A stretch of DNA of 38,704 nucleotides from contig PNOC01000033.1 of assembly GCA_013824615.1 (NCBI GenBank), forward strand, positions 1 through 38,704, in the 5' to 3' direction. Positions 31,491 to 38,704 of the stretch are shown here, piece after piece; position 1 is the first letter of the stretch, and each line of letters starts with the position of its first letter. Source of the stretch: Thermodesulfovibrio sp. Lineage in GTDB: Bacteria; Nitrospirota; Thermodesulfovibrionia; Thermodesulfovibrionales; UBA6898. The position numbers and the translations under genes were made by a program. The notes beneath the pieces are model-generated. The model was not told the origin of the DNA. It saw only the letters and a list, made by a program, of their open reading frames with translations, and did not search any database.

Positions 31491-31653
31491 TGAGATCTAA
31501 TTACGATTTTTCAAAGATGAAGGGAGAGAAAAATTCCTATGTCAGGCCGGCAACGTCAGCTCTTTCAGGCCTTTCACTTGCGGCATGCTTTTCCGGGATT
31601 GCGCCCGAGGTATAAGAAAAAACCTACAGAGAAACAAGTTGTTCCTTGATTGA
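31491..31653 (+). pseudogene. Broken CopG/BrnA-like antitoxin gene
   Basis: GGAGGTGACAAC precedes an ATG that encodes MRSNYDFSKMKGEKNSYVR, the well-known N-terminus of BrnA/CopG-type antitoxins. The frame then loses similarity and stops at 31614-31616. In another frame, the bases to 31653 encode LFRDCARGIRKNL, resembling the end of the same family (LRDCA). The DNA-binding ribbon-helix-helix middle is missing. Together with the toxin end just before it, this is a decayed toxin-antitoxin pair. The second-frame match is tentative. Confidence 0.5.
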
Positions 31654-31678
31654 CTATTGCCTGGTATTGTGACTAAAT
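31650..31678 (+). promoter_or_regulatory. Possible promoter of the secreted His/Tyr-rich protein gene
   Basis: TTGACT (31650-31655), a 17-base spacer and CTAAAT (31673-31678), about 30 bases before the ATG at 31711. The -35 is strong (5 of 6) and the -10 is weak. Confidence 0.4.
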
Positions 31679-31710
31679 ATATTTAACTTCGTTAAAAGGG
31701 AGATATAACC

Positions 31711-32811
31711 ATGAAAACGCCCCCGTCAAAATTCATAATCGTCAGCGCTGTACTAGCCGTCCTGACATTGCTGGCATTACCGGGCATGGGAGTCCAAAAC
31801 AGTTATGGTGCATCCCCTCCGGTTGAGGCCGCGTTGGTAAGAGAGGGCGACTTTGCCTTAAAACTGGTCGAGGCCCTTGGGATGGGGCAGGCGGGGTCCG
31901 AGACCGAGGCAGAAAGCATGCTCGGGGCAGTGGGGATAGCCCCGCGGAACGGCTGGATAGCAGACTATCCTGTCACGCCTGATATTATCGGAGAACTGAG
32001 GGACTCTATCAGTTATGCCGCACAGACCAAAACCATATCCATGGACAGCGTATCGGCGTTAAAGGCCCTTGAAGATGTCCAGGCCGCTGAAAATCTATCC
32101 GTGGTCCCGGCAGAGGAAGATACCGCGGCATCTGGAACTCAAACGCCTGCGGGCGGTTATCCTGATCAGACGGTGATTGACAATTACTATTACGACCAGG
32201 GGCCGCCGGTCGTGACCTACTACGCACCTCCGGCTGATTACTATTATCTCTACTCCTGGGTCCCCTATCCCTTCTGGTGGGGCAGCGTCTCGTTCGGTGG
32301 TTATTTTATACTCAACGATTTCCACAAACACGTCAGAAGGCACGGCCATTCACGCCATTTCAGTAACCACTTCAACGATACCCGGGACCACAGAGTATTC
32401 AGGATAGATCCGGTAAAGAGAAACAGCGGAAGGACGTACTCCGGGATCGGGGCCCCAAAATCCCGTAAATTCCTCAACACAGGGAGAAGGGGTGCCGGCA
32501 GCAACATCTTTAACTCAGGGCGTGACAGATCATCTGACAACCCTCCACCCCCTGGAAGGATAGCTCCCCGGGGAGAGCGAAGATCCGGTCCGGCAGCAAA
32601 CAATTATAGGGGCGCTAACCCGTTTCAGGAACAGAAGGTCTACCGTCAGACCCCGCATGCCGGAGGCAGGATGTCGCCTCCTCCTGCGCAGGGTGAACGC
32701 CGGGGATACAGCGCGCCCAGCGTCCCTCCCTCGAGAGGGGACGGTACGCAGAGAGGAGGGGATAGGCAGAGTGGCGGAGGAAGAGGCGCCGGAAGGGACA
32801 TGAGGAGGTAA
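31711..32811 (+). CDS. Secreted His/Tyr-rich protein with a disordered Arg/Gly/Pro tail
   Basis: 366 aa with a signal peptide (residues 1-33, ending near NSYGAS). Residues about 40-120 form an ordered N-terminal domain (DFALKLVEALGMG, EAESMLGAVGIAPRNGWIADYPVTPDIIGELR). Then comes an aromatic stretch (DNYYYDQGPP, YYAPPADYYYLYSWVPYPFWW), a His-rich segment (HKHVRRHGHSRHFSNHF), and 150 low-complexity residues rich in R, G, P, S and N. I recognise no enzyme motif. The His cluster could bind metal and the basic tail could bind anionic polymer; both are inference. Similar proteins are seen as hypotheticals in Nitrospirota and Geobacter-like bacteria. GGGAGA precedes the start; it is followed 2 bases later by an 87-aa gene. 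Confidence 0.85.
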   Translation: MKTPPSKFIIVSAVLAVLTLLALPGMGVQNSYGASPPVEAALVREGDFALKLVEALGMGQAGSETEAESMLGAVGIAPRNGWIADYPVTPDIIGELRDSISYAAQTKTISMDSVSALKALEDVQAAENLSVVPAEEDTAASGTQTPAGGYPDQTVIDNYYYDQGPPVVTYYAPPADYYYLYSWVPYPFWWGSVSFGGYFILNDFHKHVRRHGHSRHFSNHFNDTRDHRVFRIDPVKRNSGRTYSGIGAPKSRKFLNTGRRGAGSNIFNSGRDRSSDNPPPPGRIAPRGERRSGPAANNYRGANPFQEQKVYRQTPHAGGRMSPPPAQGERRGYSAPSVPPSRGDGTQRGGDRQSGGGRGAGRDMRR

Positions 32812-32813
32812 TC

Positions 32814-33077
32814 ATGGGTTATACACAGGTAGCATTGAAGGACAAAATCACGGAGATGTACCCGGAAATTGAGATAAACGGAATATCCGTAAGCCTTGAT
32901 TTCAGCACGGAGAAGAATGCGTATATAATCGATTTCAAGAAGAGCGGGGCAGAGCTGAAAACCCATCTTGACAAAAAAGACGCCGACGAATGCATGGATG
33001 GGATCAAGTGTGTCTATCTCGGCATGCAGGTTGCGGAATTTATCAAGAACTTTGAAGAGCTCAGGAAAGGGCACTGA
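32814..33077 (+). CDS. Conserved small protein, 87 aa, unknown function
   Basis: A compact, cytoplasmic-looking alpha/beta protein (GYTQVALKDKITEMYPEIEING, SLDFSTEKNAYIIDFKKSGAELKTHLDKKDADECMDGIKCVYLGMQVAEFIKNF). It has two Cys (ECMDGIKC) spaced C-x5-C, but no other metal site. AGGAGGTAATC gives a very strong ribosome site. It starts 2 bases after the secreted protein gene, so the two are co-transcribed. A ferredoxin remnant follows 10 bases later, hinting that it once belonged to a redox operon. Function unknown. Confidence 0.8.
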   Translation: MGYTQVALKDKITEMYPEIEINGISVSLDFSTEKNAYIIDFKKSGAELKTHLDKKDADECMDGIKCVYLGMQVAEFIKNFEELRKGH

Positions 33078-33087
33078 GGAGAATACC

Positions 33088-33192
33088 ATAAAAAAACCTG
33101 TTGTTGACTGGGACCTTTGCATAGGCTGCGGATCCTGCGTGGAGCTCTGCCCGAAACGTCAATGGGCCGTCGCTTTGGGGAGTTACACCTGA
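33088..33192 (+). pseudogene. Truncated [4Fe-4S] ferredoxin gene, start codon changed to ATA
   Basis: GAGGAGAATACC is followed by ATA, where ATG is expected, then KKPVVDWDLCIGCGSCVELCP, the N-terminus of a bacterial ferredoxin with the first cluster motif. Similarity ends after CP; 12 unrelated residues and a stop follow. The second cluster half and C-terminus are missing, and the end overlaps the convergent acyl ligase gene by 10 bases. This is a remnant left at a rearrangement breakpoint. ATA could in principle initiate weakly, but the product would not fold as a ferredoxin. Confidence 0.7.
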
Positions 33193-34700
33193 AGCCTCTG
33201 TTTGACCAGTTCGGTGACTCCGCGGAAATCGATTTTGCCGCTGCCCATTTTCGGGAGGTCCTCTATCACAACGAACTGGCGCGGCAGGGCAATATTCGGC
33301 AGGTCAAGGGCCATCTGCCGGTGAAGCTGTTTCTCATCGACCTGCTGGGTTACCACGGCGATGATCTTTGCCCCCTTTAACGGGTCGGGTACTTCTACAA
33401 CGCAACAACTTATACCCTCCGGCAGAAACTTTTCAAGCACGTTTTCGACCATGACGAGCGAGACCATCTCTCCGCCAATCTTCACAAAGCGCTTCAGTCG
33501 TCCCGCATGCCAGAGATATCCGTCCCTGTCCAGGAAGCCCATATCCCCGGTGTCATACCATCCGTGGCGTATACGCATGGAGGTCTCTTCCAGGTCCCCG
33601 TAATAACCCTTCATCACAAGAGCTCCCTTGACCAGGATCCTTCCGGTTTCGCCTGGTGCGCAGTCTTCCCCGGTATCGTAATTTTCTATCCGGACCTCAA
33701 CGCCTGGCAGGACGGGGCCGACACTCCCCGGCCTGTTACGGTCAGGATTGTTGACCGCGATGACCGGTGAGGTCTCTGTGGTTCCATAGCCTTCGTAAAG
33801 CACCAGGTTGTGTTTTTCCAGGAATTCCTTCCGCAGAAGCTCCGGGCACTTGTCCGCACCGCAGAGGACCAGGCGGAGACTCCTGAAATCACCGGGTTCC
33901 GATTTTCTGAGGTATCCCCAAAGGAAGCTGGGGGTGCCGACCATCAGCGTCGGTTCGTACTCCCGGATGATCTGGCAGATGGTCTTATAGTCGAGAGGGT
34001 TTGCGTGTGAGATGATCGTCATGCCGTGAAAGAGCGGCGTCCAGAGGTTGACCGTGAGGCCGAACACATGAAAGTACGGCAGGTTGGCCAGGAGACGGTC
34101 TCGGTCTGCAATATCCACAACGCTGCTGAAGCTGGTGATATTCGCGGAGATATTCCGGTGCGTCAACTGGACCGCCTTCGGGTCTTTTTCACTGCCGCTG
34201 GTGAAGAGTATCACGGCATTATCATCCTCTTCCACAGAGCTGATACTCATCATGATAAAGGGCAGCGGGAGTTTCGAGATCAGTGCAGCCATGAGCTTCT
34301 CGGTCAGGGTAATGCCACTCATGATATCTTCCATGAAGACCATGCCATCCACAAAGTCGCAGCCTATTTTCTCAATGAAAACCCGTGAGGTAATAATTGT
34401 TCTGAAGCTGCATCTTCTCTGCGCGTATTCGGCATTGCGGGCGGCGCCGGTTGAATAGTTTATCATTACCGGAGTCCGCCCGCTCATCAGAGCCGCGATA
34501 AACGCAAGGCCGCAGCCTGCTGAGGTCGGCAGCATGATGCCGATAAACCCCGTATCATACTTTTCAAACTTTCTTGCAAGAATCAGCGATGCAATCAGCG
34601 CCTTCGAATAGCTGACCTTCTTGTCTGATGAAGTGTCGATAAAGGCATATTTGTCCCCCTGCTGTTTTGCGACCTGAATAAATTTCTGATGAAGGAGCAT
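33183..34700 (-). CDS. AMP-forming acyl-CoA/acyl-ACP ligase (Aas/AlkK-like)
   Basis: 505 aa of the ANL adenylating superfamily. The P-loop reads LFTSGSEKDPKAVQLTHRN near residue 165, typical of the acyl-ACP synthetase part of Aas. Further motifs: YFHVFGLTVNLWTPLFHGM, GYGTTETSPV near 290, YDTGDMGFLDRDGYLWHAGRLKRFVKIGGEMVS with the adenylate-binding Asp, and the C-terminal catalytic lysine in MGSGKIDFR. No acyltransferase domain is fused. It activates a fatty acid to acyl-AMP and then to CoA or ACP. It lies 21 bases downstream of the FadL gene, so import and activation are encoded together. The exact acyl chain and acceptor are not resolved. Confidence 0.9.
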   Translation of the reverse strand: MLLHQKFIQVAKQQGDKYAFIDTSSDKKVSYSKALIASLILARKFEKYDTGFIGIMLPTSAGCGLAFIAALMSGRTPVMINYSTGAARNAEYAQRRCSFRTIITSRVFIEKIGCDFVDGMVFMEDIMSGITLTEKLMAALISKLPLPFIMMSISSVEEDDNAVILFTSGSEKDPKAVQLTHRNISANITSFSSVVDIADRDRLLANLPYFHVFGLTVNLWTPLFHGMTIISHANPLDYKTICQIIREYEPTLMVGTPSFLWGYLRKSEPGDFRSLRLVLCGADKCPELLRKEFLEKHNLVLYEGYGTTETSPVIAVNNPDRNRPGSVGPVLPGVEVRIENYDTGEDCAPGETGRILVKGALVMKGYYGDLEETSMRIRHGWYDTGDMGFLDRDGYLWHAGRLKRFVKIGGEMVSLVMVENVLEKFLPEGISCCVVEVPDPLKGAKIIAVVTQQVDEKQLHRQMALDLPNIALPRQFVVIEDLPKMGSGKIDFRGVTELVKQRLQV

Positions 34701-34721
34701 GCCCCTGTTACCTGCTTATCC

Positions 34722-36086
34722 CTAGAACCGGTAGGTGAGCTGTCCGCTGACAATATTGACGTTCGCATCATACCTGCCGGTTAGCCCTCCCCGGGTTGCA
34801 TCTTCAGGATTCGTTACTGATTTTGCGATCTGGGGATCATTGACGAACAGGTGAGCATAGCCGAAGTCGAGATTCACCTTGTCGGAAACTTTATACCCGA
34901 GGCCGAGGGCTGTCCATAACCTGCTGTCGTCAGGAATTCTCGGGGTCCGGTACTGGGCGCTTCTGATCGGGGTCTGGTCATAGGCCAGGCCAAGGCGATA
35001 GGTCCAGCTGGATTTCGGTGCATAGGTAACGCCGACTGAATAGCGGAAGTTATCCTTCCAGTTTGTTGTGGTCACTGATGGACGAGGTGCCAGTGCGGGG
35101 CTGTCAAAATTCACCCTCAGCTCATCGAAGAGACTCCAGTTCGTCCAGGTCACATCCGCCATCACGGTCCATTCCGGGGTAACCTGGTGCGCAAGACTGG
35201 CTGATAAGGTGTCCGGAAGGGTTATATCGGCTGTAATCGAATCGTGCTTGAAGACACCGGCAAGTGCGGCCGGTACATTTGAGAAGTCAACAGAGCCGGA
35301 AAGGGTATGCTTTACGCGTGACCGATAGGCAAGCCCCAGGCGGGTGTTCGGGTTCAGTTCGCAGAGCAGACCGAGGTTGAAGCCGATCCCCCAGTTGTCA
35401 CCTTCCATCTCTGCAAACCCGTCGGCCATCTGGGGGACCAGGTGCAGCGCCCCTTTGGGCACTCCGGTGAGCAGTCCTGCTGCATCGAGCGTGCCGAAGT
35501 CGATCGCATTGGAGAGGTTGGCTTTGATATACTGGGCGCTCACGCCGGCGCCGAGGCTCAGCCTGTCATTTACCCGGTAAGACACTGAAGGGTTGATATT
35601 GATTGTCAGCACCTCCGAGTTTATGGCATGGTAACGTCCGACCCAGGTGCTGTCGTAATCAGTGGCAAGGCCGAAGGGTGCATTGATGCCGAGGCCCATG
35701 GTAAAGCGGTCATTAATCTGTTTGGTCACATACATATTAGGAGCAAAGCCTATAACGCCGCCTTCGCCGCCGTTGCCGCCGGAGAGGGGGGCCTGGGTTA
35801 TCGGCTGCAGAACGTGAGTCGAGCCTTCATTTTGGAACTTCGCCGACGGCATGATAATATGGCCGCCTGCTATGAACTGGCTGCCTTTCAGTCTGCTCAT
35901 CCCGGCAGGGTTGAAAAAGATGGTCGAGGCGTCTTCAGCAATGGCAGAGCCACCTGCATAGGCATTCCCGAGTCCACCTACACTCTGCTCAATCAGTGCG
36001 AACCCAGCGGCTGATGCAAGTCCTGCCGAGATCAGGATTACGGCTGCTGTAAAGATAAACATTCTGATGCTGAAACTGCTTTTCAT
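34722..36086 (-). CDS. fadL: Outer-membrane fatty acid/hydrocarbon porin, FadL/OmpP1/TodX family
   Basis: 454 aa. The start at 36086 has GGGAGG in front and gives a clean signal peptide (MKSSFSIRMFIFTAAVILISAGLASA). The mature N-terminus AGFALIEQSVGGLGNAYAG is the hallmark of the family's hatch region, followed by DASTIFFNPAGMSRLKG. The rest shows alternating beta strands and ends in F (SGQLTYRF), as barrel proteins do. It moves long-chain fatty acids or aromatic hydrocarbons across the outer membrane. First gene of a two-gene operon with the acyl ligase. Confidence 0.95.
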   Translation of the reverse strand: MKSSFSIRMFIFTAAVILISAGLASAAGFALIEQSVGGLGNAYAGGSAIAEDASTIFFNPAGMSRLKGSQFIAGGHIIMPSAKFQNEGSTHVLQPITQAPLSGGNGGEGGVIGFAPNMYVTKQINDRFTMGLGINAPFGLATDYDSTWVGRYHAINSEVLTININPSVSYRVNDRLSLGAGVSAQYIKANLSNAIDFGTLDAAGLLTGVPKGALHLVPQMADGFAEMEGDNWGIGFNLGLLCELNPNTRLGLAYRSRVKHTLSGSVDFSNVPAALAGVFKHDSITADITLPDTLSASLAHQVTPEWTVMADVTWTNWSLFDELRVNFDSPALAPRPSVTTTNWKDNFRYSVGVTYAPKSSWTYRLGLAYDQTPIRSAQYRTPRIPDDSRLWTALGLGYKVSDKVNLDFGYAHLFVNDPQIAKSVTNPEDATRGGLTGRYDANVNIVSGQLTYRF

Positions 36087-36137
36087 AGAATCCTCCCTGT
36101 TAGTTTGCAGGATTGTCTGCATAATTTAATTGTGAAT

Positions 36138-36167
36138 AAGATACCCGTCTTTTTTTAATCCTGTCAA
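36138..36167 (-). promoter_or_regulatory. Sigma70-type promoter of the fadL-ligase operon
   Basis: Leftward TTGACA (36167-36162, perfect -35), an 18-base spacer and TATCTT (36143-36138, 4 of 6). About 50 bases before the fadL start. Confidence 0.65.
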
Positions 36168-36251
36168 TCTAAAACTGCAGCTTGAGGGGAGGACGCAGCA
36201 TGCCGGGGACTACCGCGGAAAGAAACACCTCTGACTGGGATATAATGAAAG

Positions 36252-37667
36252 ATGATGAATTGTCGGGACCTCAAGCAACGTCTGCATGCATGGCTCACAG
36301 GACTGGACGAGCTTCCCGGGTTATACGTTGTCGGCGGGACGGTGCGTGACCTGCTGTCTGATAAAGCTCCTGCTGATATAGATATTGTCTGCCACGGGGC
36401 AAAGGTAGTAGCGGGGCGACTGGCTGCGCTGCATCATGCCGCTCTTGTTGTTATGCAGAAGAAACCGCATCAACCCTGTTACCGGGTTGTGGACAGGCAG
36501 GACAGCGCTGATTATCTCGATATCGCTGAACTGCGAGGTCCTACGATTGAGGAAGATCTCAGACAGCGGGACTTTACGATTAACGCCATGGCTATGAAAA
36601 TTGACAGAAATTTTTCTTTCAGTATGGTCATAGATCCGTTCGGGGGAGAGCGTGATCTGAAGCAGAAGAGCATCAGGATGACAAATTCCGGGGTCTTTAC
36701 AGATGATCCGCTGAGGGTCCTGCGGGCGTTTCGCTTTGCTGCGGAGGGTTTTGAGATCGAGGCCGCGACTATGCAAGCGCTTGCTTCTTCGTCTGCCCTT
36801 CTGGCGCAGGTATCAGTCGAGCGAATTATGGCCGAATTGTTTCTGATATTCAGGACAGCGCAGAGCTGCCGAATTATTACTGCCCTGGATGGTCATGGAA
36901 TCCTCGGGCAGCTCTTCCCCGAGATTCTGCCGATGAAAGGCTGTCTCCAGAACGGTTATCATCATAAAGATGTATGGGGGCATTCACTGCTCGTCCTGGA
37001 GCAGGTTGAGCATATTTTGAATCATCTTGAGGACTATTTCTGCGAAACTTCTGCAGCAGTCTGTCAGAACCTTGGGACCGGGGAACGGAGTTCCCTTTTG
37101 AAATGCGCTGCACTTTTCCACGATATAGGAAAACCCTCCACAAAGGGATTGAAGCAGGGCACCGGCCGGATATCTTTTACAAACCATGACCAGGCCGGGG
37201 CAGAGCTCATGACTTTGATCGCTGAGAGAATGAAGCTTTCGAACCAGGCGCAGACCTTCCTGGTCCGTCTGGTAAAGGAGCACCTGCAGCCACTGTTTCT
37301 CTCCGTTGAAGGGGTGACAGTTGCTGCCCGCATGCGCTGGTTCCGAAAAATGGGCGATGAGGTAATTCCGGCACTTATTCTCAGCATGGCGGATGTCATG
37401 AGCAGCCGGGGGCCGGAGTCAGGTGAAGAGTACCGGCAGAACTTTGTCAGCTGGTGCGCGCAGATGGCCCGCGACTATTTTGCATCGATCAGAAAAATAC
37501 TTGAGCGGCCGAGGCTGATTACCGGCCATGACCTGATCGAACTCGGTATGGAGCCGGGACCCGGGATGGGGGAGGTACTGGATCAGGTCAGCGAGGCACA
37601 GGACAACGGTGCTGTGACGAGTCGGGATGAGGCGCTGGCGTATGCCCGGGAACTGCTCATGCCGTGA
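36252..37667 (+). CDS. cca: tRNA nucleotidyltransferase / poly(A) polymerase family protein with HD domain
   Basis: 471 aa. The nucleotidyltransferase domain is clear: VVGGTVRDLL near residue 26, DIDIV with the two metal-binding Asp near 42-44, EDLRQRDFTINAMA near 103, and DDPLRVLRAFRFAAE. An HD phosphohydrolase domain follows (HHKDVWGHSLLVLEQ, ALFHDIGKP, FTNHDQAGAELM). This layout is shared by CCA-adding enzymes, A-adding enzymes and poly(A) polymerases, so the exact activity cannot be told from sequence alone. Some bacteria split CCA addition between two such proteins. It stands alone between the fadL operon and a convergent gene. Confidence 0.88.
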   Translation: MMNCRDLKQRLHAWLTGLDELPGLYVVGGTVRDLLSDKAPADIDIVCHGAKVVAGRLAALHHAALVVMQKKPHQPCYRVVDRQDSADYLDIAELRGPTIEEDLRQRDFTINAMAMKIDRNFSFSMVIDPFGGERDLKQKSIRMTNSGVFTDDPLRVLRAFRFAAEGFEIEAATMQALASSSALLAQVSVERIMAELFLIFRTAQSCRIITALDGHGILGQLFPEILPMKGCLQNGYHHKDVWGHSLLVLEQVEHILNHLEDYFCETSAAVCQNLGTGERSSLLKCAALFHDIGKPSTKGLKQGTGRISFTNHDQAGAELMTLIAERMKLSNQAQTFLVRLVKEHLQPLFLSVEGVTVAARMRWFRKMGDEVIPALILSMADVMSSRGPESGEEYRQNFVSWCAQMARDYFASIRKILERPRLITGHDLIELGMEPGPGMGEVLDQVSEAQDNGAVTSRDEALAYARELLMP

Positions 37668-37806
37668 CCATGGGCCAAACTGAGAATGCAGCCAGTGTCA
37701 GTGTCTTCCTTCTACCGAAACCTGTATCGGTTTGTAATAATTGATGATAAAGATTTATTGAGCGATCAAAACTCGATTTATTCTCTTAACCATTTGTATA
37801 AAGTCT

Positions 37807-37834
37807 GGGTGCCCTGACACACGACAGGGCACCC
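37807..37834. terminator. Bidirectional hairpin terminator
   Basis: A perfect 10-bp stem (GGGTGCCCTG / CAGGGCACCC) with an 8-base loop lies between the two convergent genes, 14 bases from the end of the leftward one. Short T-containing tracts flank it on the leftward side (AGACTTTAT). Confidence 0.65.
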
Positions 37835-37847
37835 TAAGACATTGTGC

Positions 37848-38573
37848 CTACTGGAGGGTTATCTTATTGATGAGTTTGCCTGAAAAATCAACGATATACA
37901 TATATGAGTGCGCATTAGAGTTGCTGAAGTTGTAATTGCCGTACATCATATTAAACACGTTGCTTCCGTCCATCATGCCGCTGCCGAAATCCGATGTGAC
38001 TACGTAGATGTTGTTGCCCACAATTACCGGCACTGATGCAAACTCTCCATCGAGGGATAGAGCCACCGGGAGCGAAGAGGATGTCAGCGGCAAAGTTACT
38101 GCATATAAAATCGACTTGCTTGTAGAATTAGTCCCTAGATTGCCAACCACATTGAAGTTTGTAGTGTCGGGAAGTGAAGCGGTAGCAACGAGATATCCAT
38201 TGGCAAGAACCGGCCTCGATACTATCCCTTTAAGGGTGAGCGTCTGAATTGCGCCTGCAGTTGTAACGGCAGATATGGTTGATTGAAAGACATTACTGCT
38301 GGGGGTCGTGCCGGCCGCAGCAGTCGAATTGAAGCCTACGATATATGCTGTTCCGTCACTTCCAACCAGAGGGGCACTTGACAGTCCGTTCATCATACCG
38401 AATCCTCCGGCATTTGCCATCCCTATGCCGTTACTCATCATTGTGCCTGGGCCGATTCCGCCGCCCATCATTGCGCCAGGTGTGAAATTTCCGCCGCCCG
38501 TCATGGATGCCTGAGCACTTCCCATAAATGCAAGCATACCTACCAAGACTGTAATCATGAGTATTTTCTTCAT
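37848..38573 (-). CDS. Secreted Met/Gly-rich protein of unknown function
   Basis: 241 aa from an ATG at 38573 with GGAG 6 bases upstream; a TTG 12 bases further up is in frame but overlaps the ribosome site. Signal peptide MKKILMITVLVGMLAFMGSAQAS. The mature N-terminus is a low-complexity Met/Gly stretch (GAMMGGGIGPGTMMSNGIGM, then GFGMMNG). The remainder looks like beta-strand repeats of a propeller or outer-surface protein (PLVGSDGTAYIVGFNST, RPVLANGYLVATASLP, VPVIVGNNIYVVTSDFG) with a second Met patch (SGMMDGSNVFNMMYG). There are no cysteines. Met-rich segments of this sort can bind Cu(I), which is a suggestion only. Confidence 0.8.
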   Translation of the reverse strand: MKKILMITVLVGMLAFMGSAQASMTGGGNFTPGAMMGGGIGPGTMMSNGIGMANAGGFGMMNGLSSAPLVGSDGTAYIVGFNSTAAAGTTPSSNVFQSTISAVTTAGAIQTLTLKGIVSRPVLANGYLVATASLPDTTNFNVVGNLGTNSTSKSILYAVTLPLTSSSLPVALSLDGEFASVPVIVGNNIYVVTSDFGSGMMDGSNVFNMMYGNYNFSNSNAHSYMYIVDFSGKLINKITLQ

Positions 38574-38704
38574 TTTAATCTCCAAAAAAGTTTTATTTAT
38601 TTTTACTGCTTATATATTTAAAAAACGATATAGCGTTCGTGCGATGTCATTAATTGCCCAATATCCAGTTATGAGCGTTCGGTCCTCCCTTCATATTAGA
38701 GTAC

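Noticed and set aside
1-38704. CRISPR array, tRNA, rRNA or intact transposon
   Set aside because: No regularly spaced repeats, no cloverleaf-like sequences and no transposase or integrase coding sequence were found.

Overview
The window reads as chromosomal DNA from a moderately GC-rich anaerobic or facultative Gram-negative bacterium. Supporting signs are an outer-membrane FadL-type porin, a lipoprotein with a lipobox, an octaheme periplasmic cytochrome c, an NfnAB-type transhydrogenase and many Fe-S redox proteins. The gene set fits Nitrospirota (Thermodesulfovibrionia-like) or a Desulfobacterota relative. That assignment is inference; no rRNA or other phylogenetic marker is present. Genes are densely packed, with many 1-14 base overlaps and mostly good Shine-Dalgarno sites. 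No tRNA, rRNA, CRISPR array or intact insertion sequence was seen. Layout: (1) 1-2340, end of a TlpA-like thiol-disulfide protein, a small lipoprotein, a palindromic interspersed repeat and a 419-aa secreted protein of unknown function. (2) 2336-10705, a soluble redox block. nfnA-nfnB run leftward, and a divergent four-gene operon runs rightward: NuoE-like, NuoF-like fused to a CBS pair, a ferredoxin built on a NuoF C-terminal domain, and NuoG-like without a molybdenum site. A strong terminator ends the block. No hydrogenase or formate dehydrogenase active site accompanies these NADH-input subunits. (3) 10731-15531, a hybrid sensor histidine kinase and an octaheme cytochrome c preceded by a direct repeat.

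(4) 15484-22368, leftward: a surface-glycan cassette. It holds a GtrB/CsbB-like polyprenyl-phosphate glycosyltransferase, an NDP-hexose 2,3-dehydratase split into two overlapping genes (one repeat each), a DegT-type sugar aminotransferase, a SAM methyltransferase and a YfhO-like GT-C membrane protein. Together they suggest synthesis of a 2,3,6-trideoxy-3-amino sugar, its loading on a polyprenyl carrier and its transfer to an extracytoplasmic acceptor. This is the best candidate for an undescribed system here. (5) 23074-28302, leftward: a complete livKHMGF branched-chain amino acid ABC transporter with a CBS-CBS-ACT regulator as last gene.

(6) 28348-31349: a PriA homologue whose helicase motifs are all degenerate while its zinc cysteines are intact, preceded by a class I DAHP synthase. 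(7) 31411-33192: a scarred region. A BrnT/BrnA-like toxin-antitoxin remnant and a truncated ferredoxin remnant flank two intact genes, a His/Tyr-rich secreted protein and an 87-aa protein. (8) 33183-36167: an Aas/AlkK-like acyl ligase and a FadL porin in one leftward operon with a good promoter, suited to fatty acid or hydrocarbon uptake and activation. (9) 36252-38573: a CCA-adding/poly(A) polymerase family enzyme with an HD domain, and a convergent Met/Gly-rich secreted protein.
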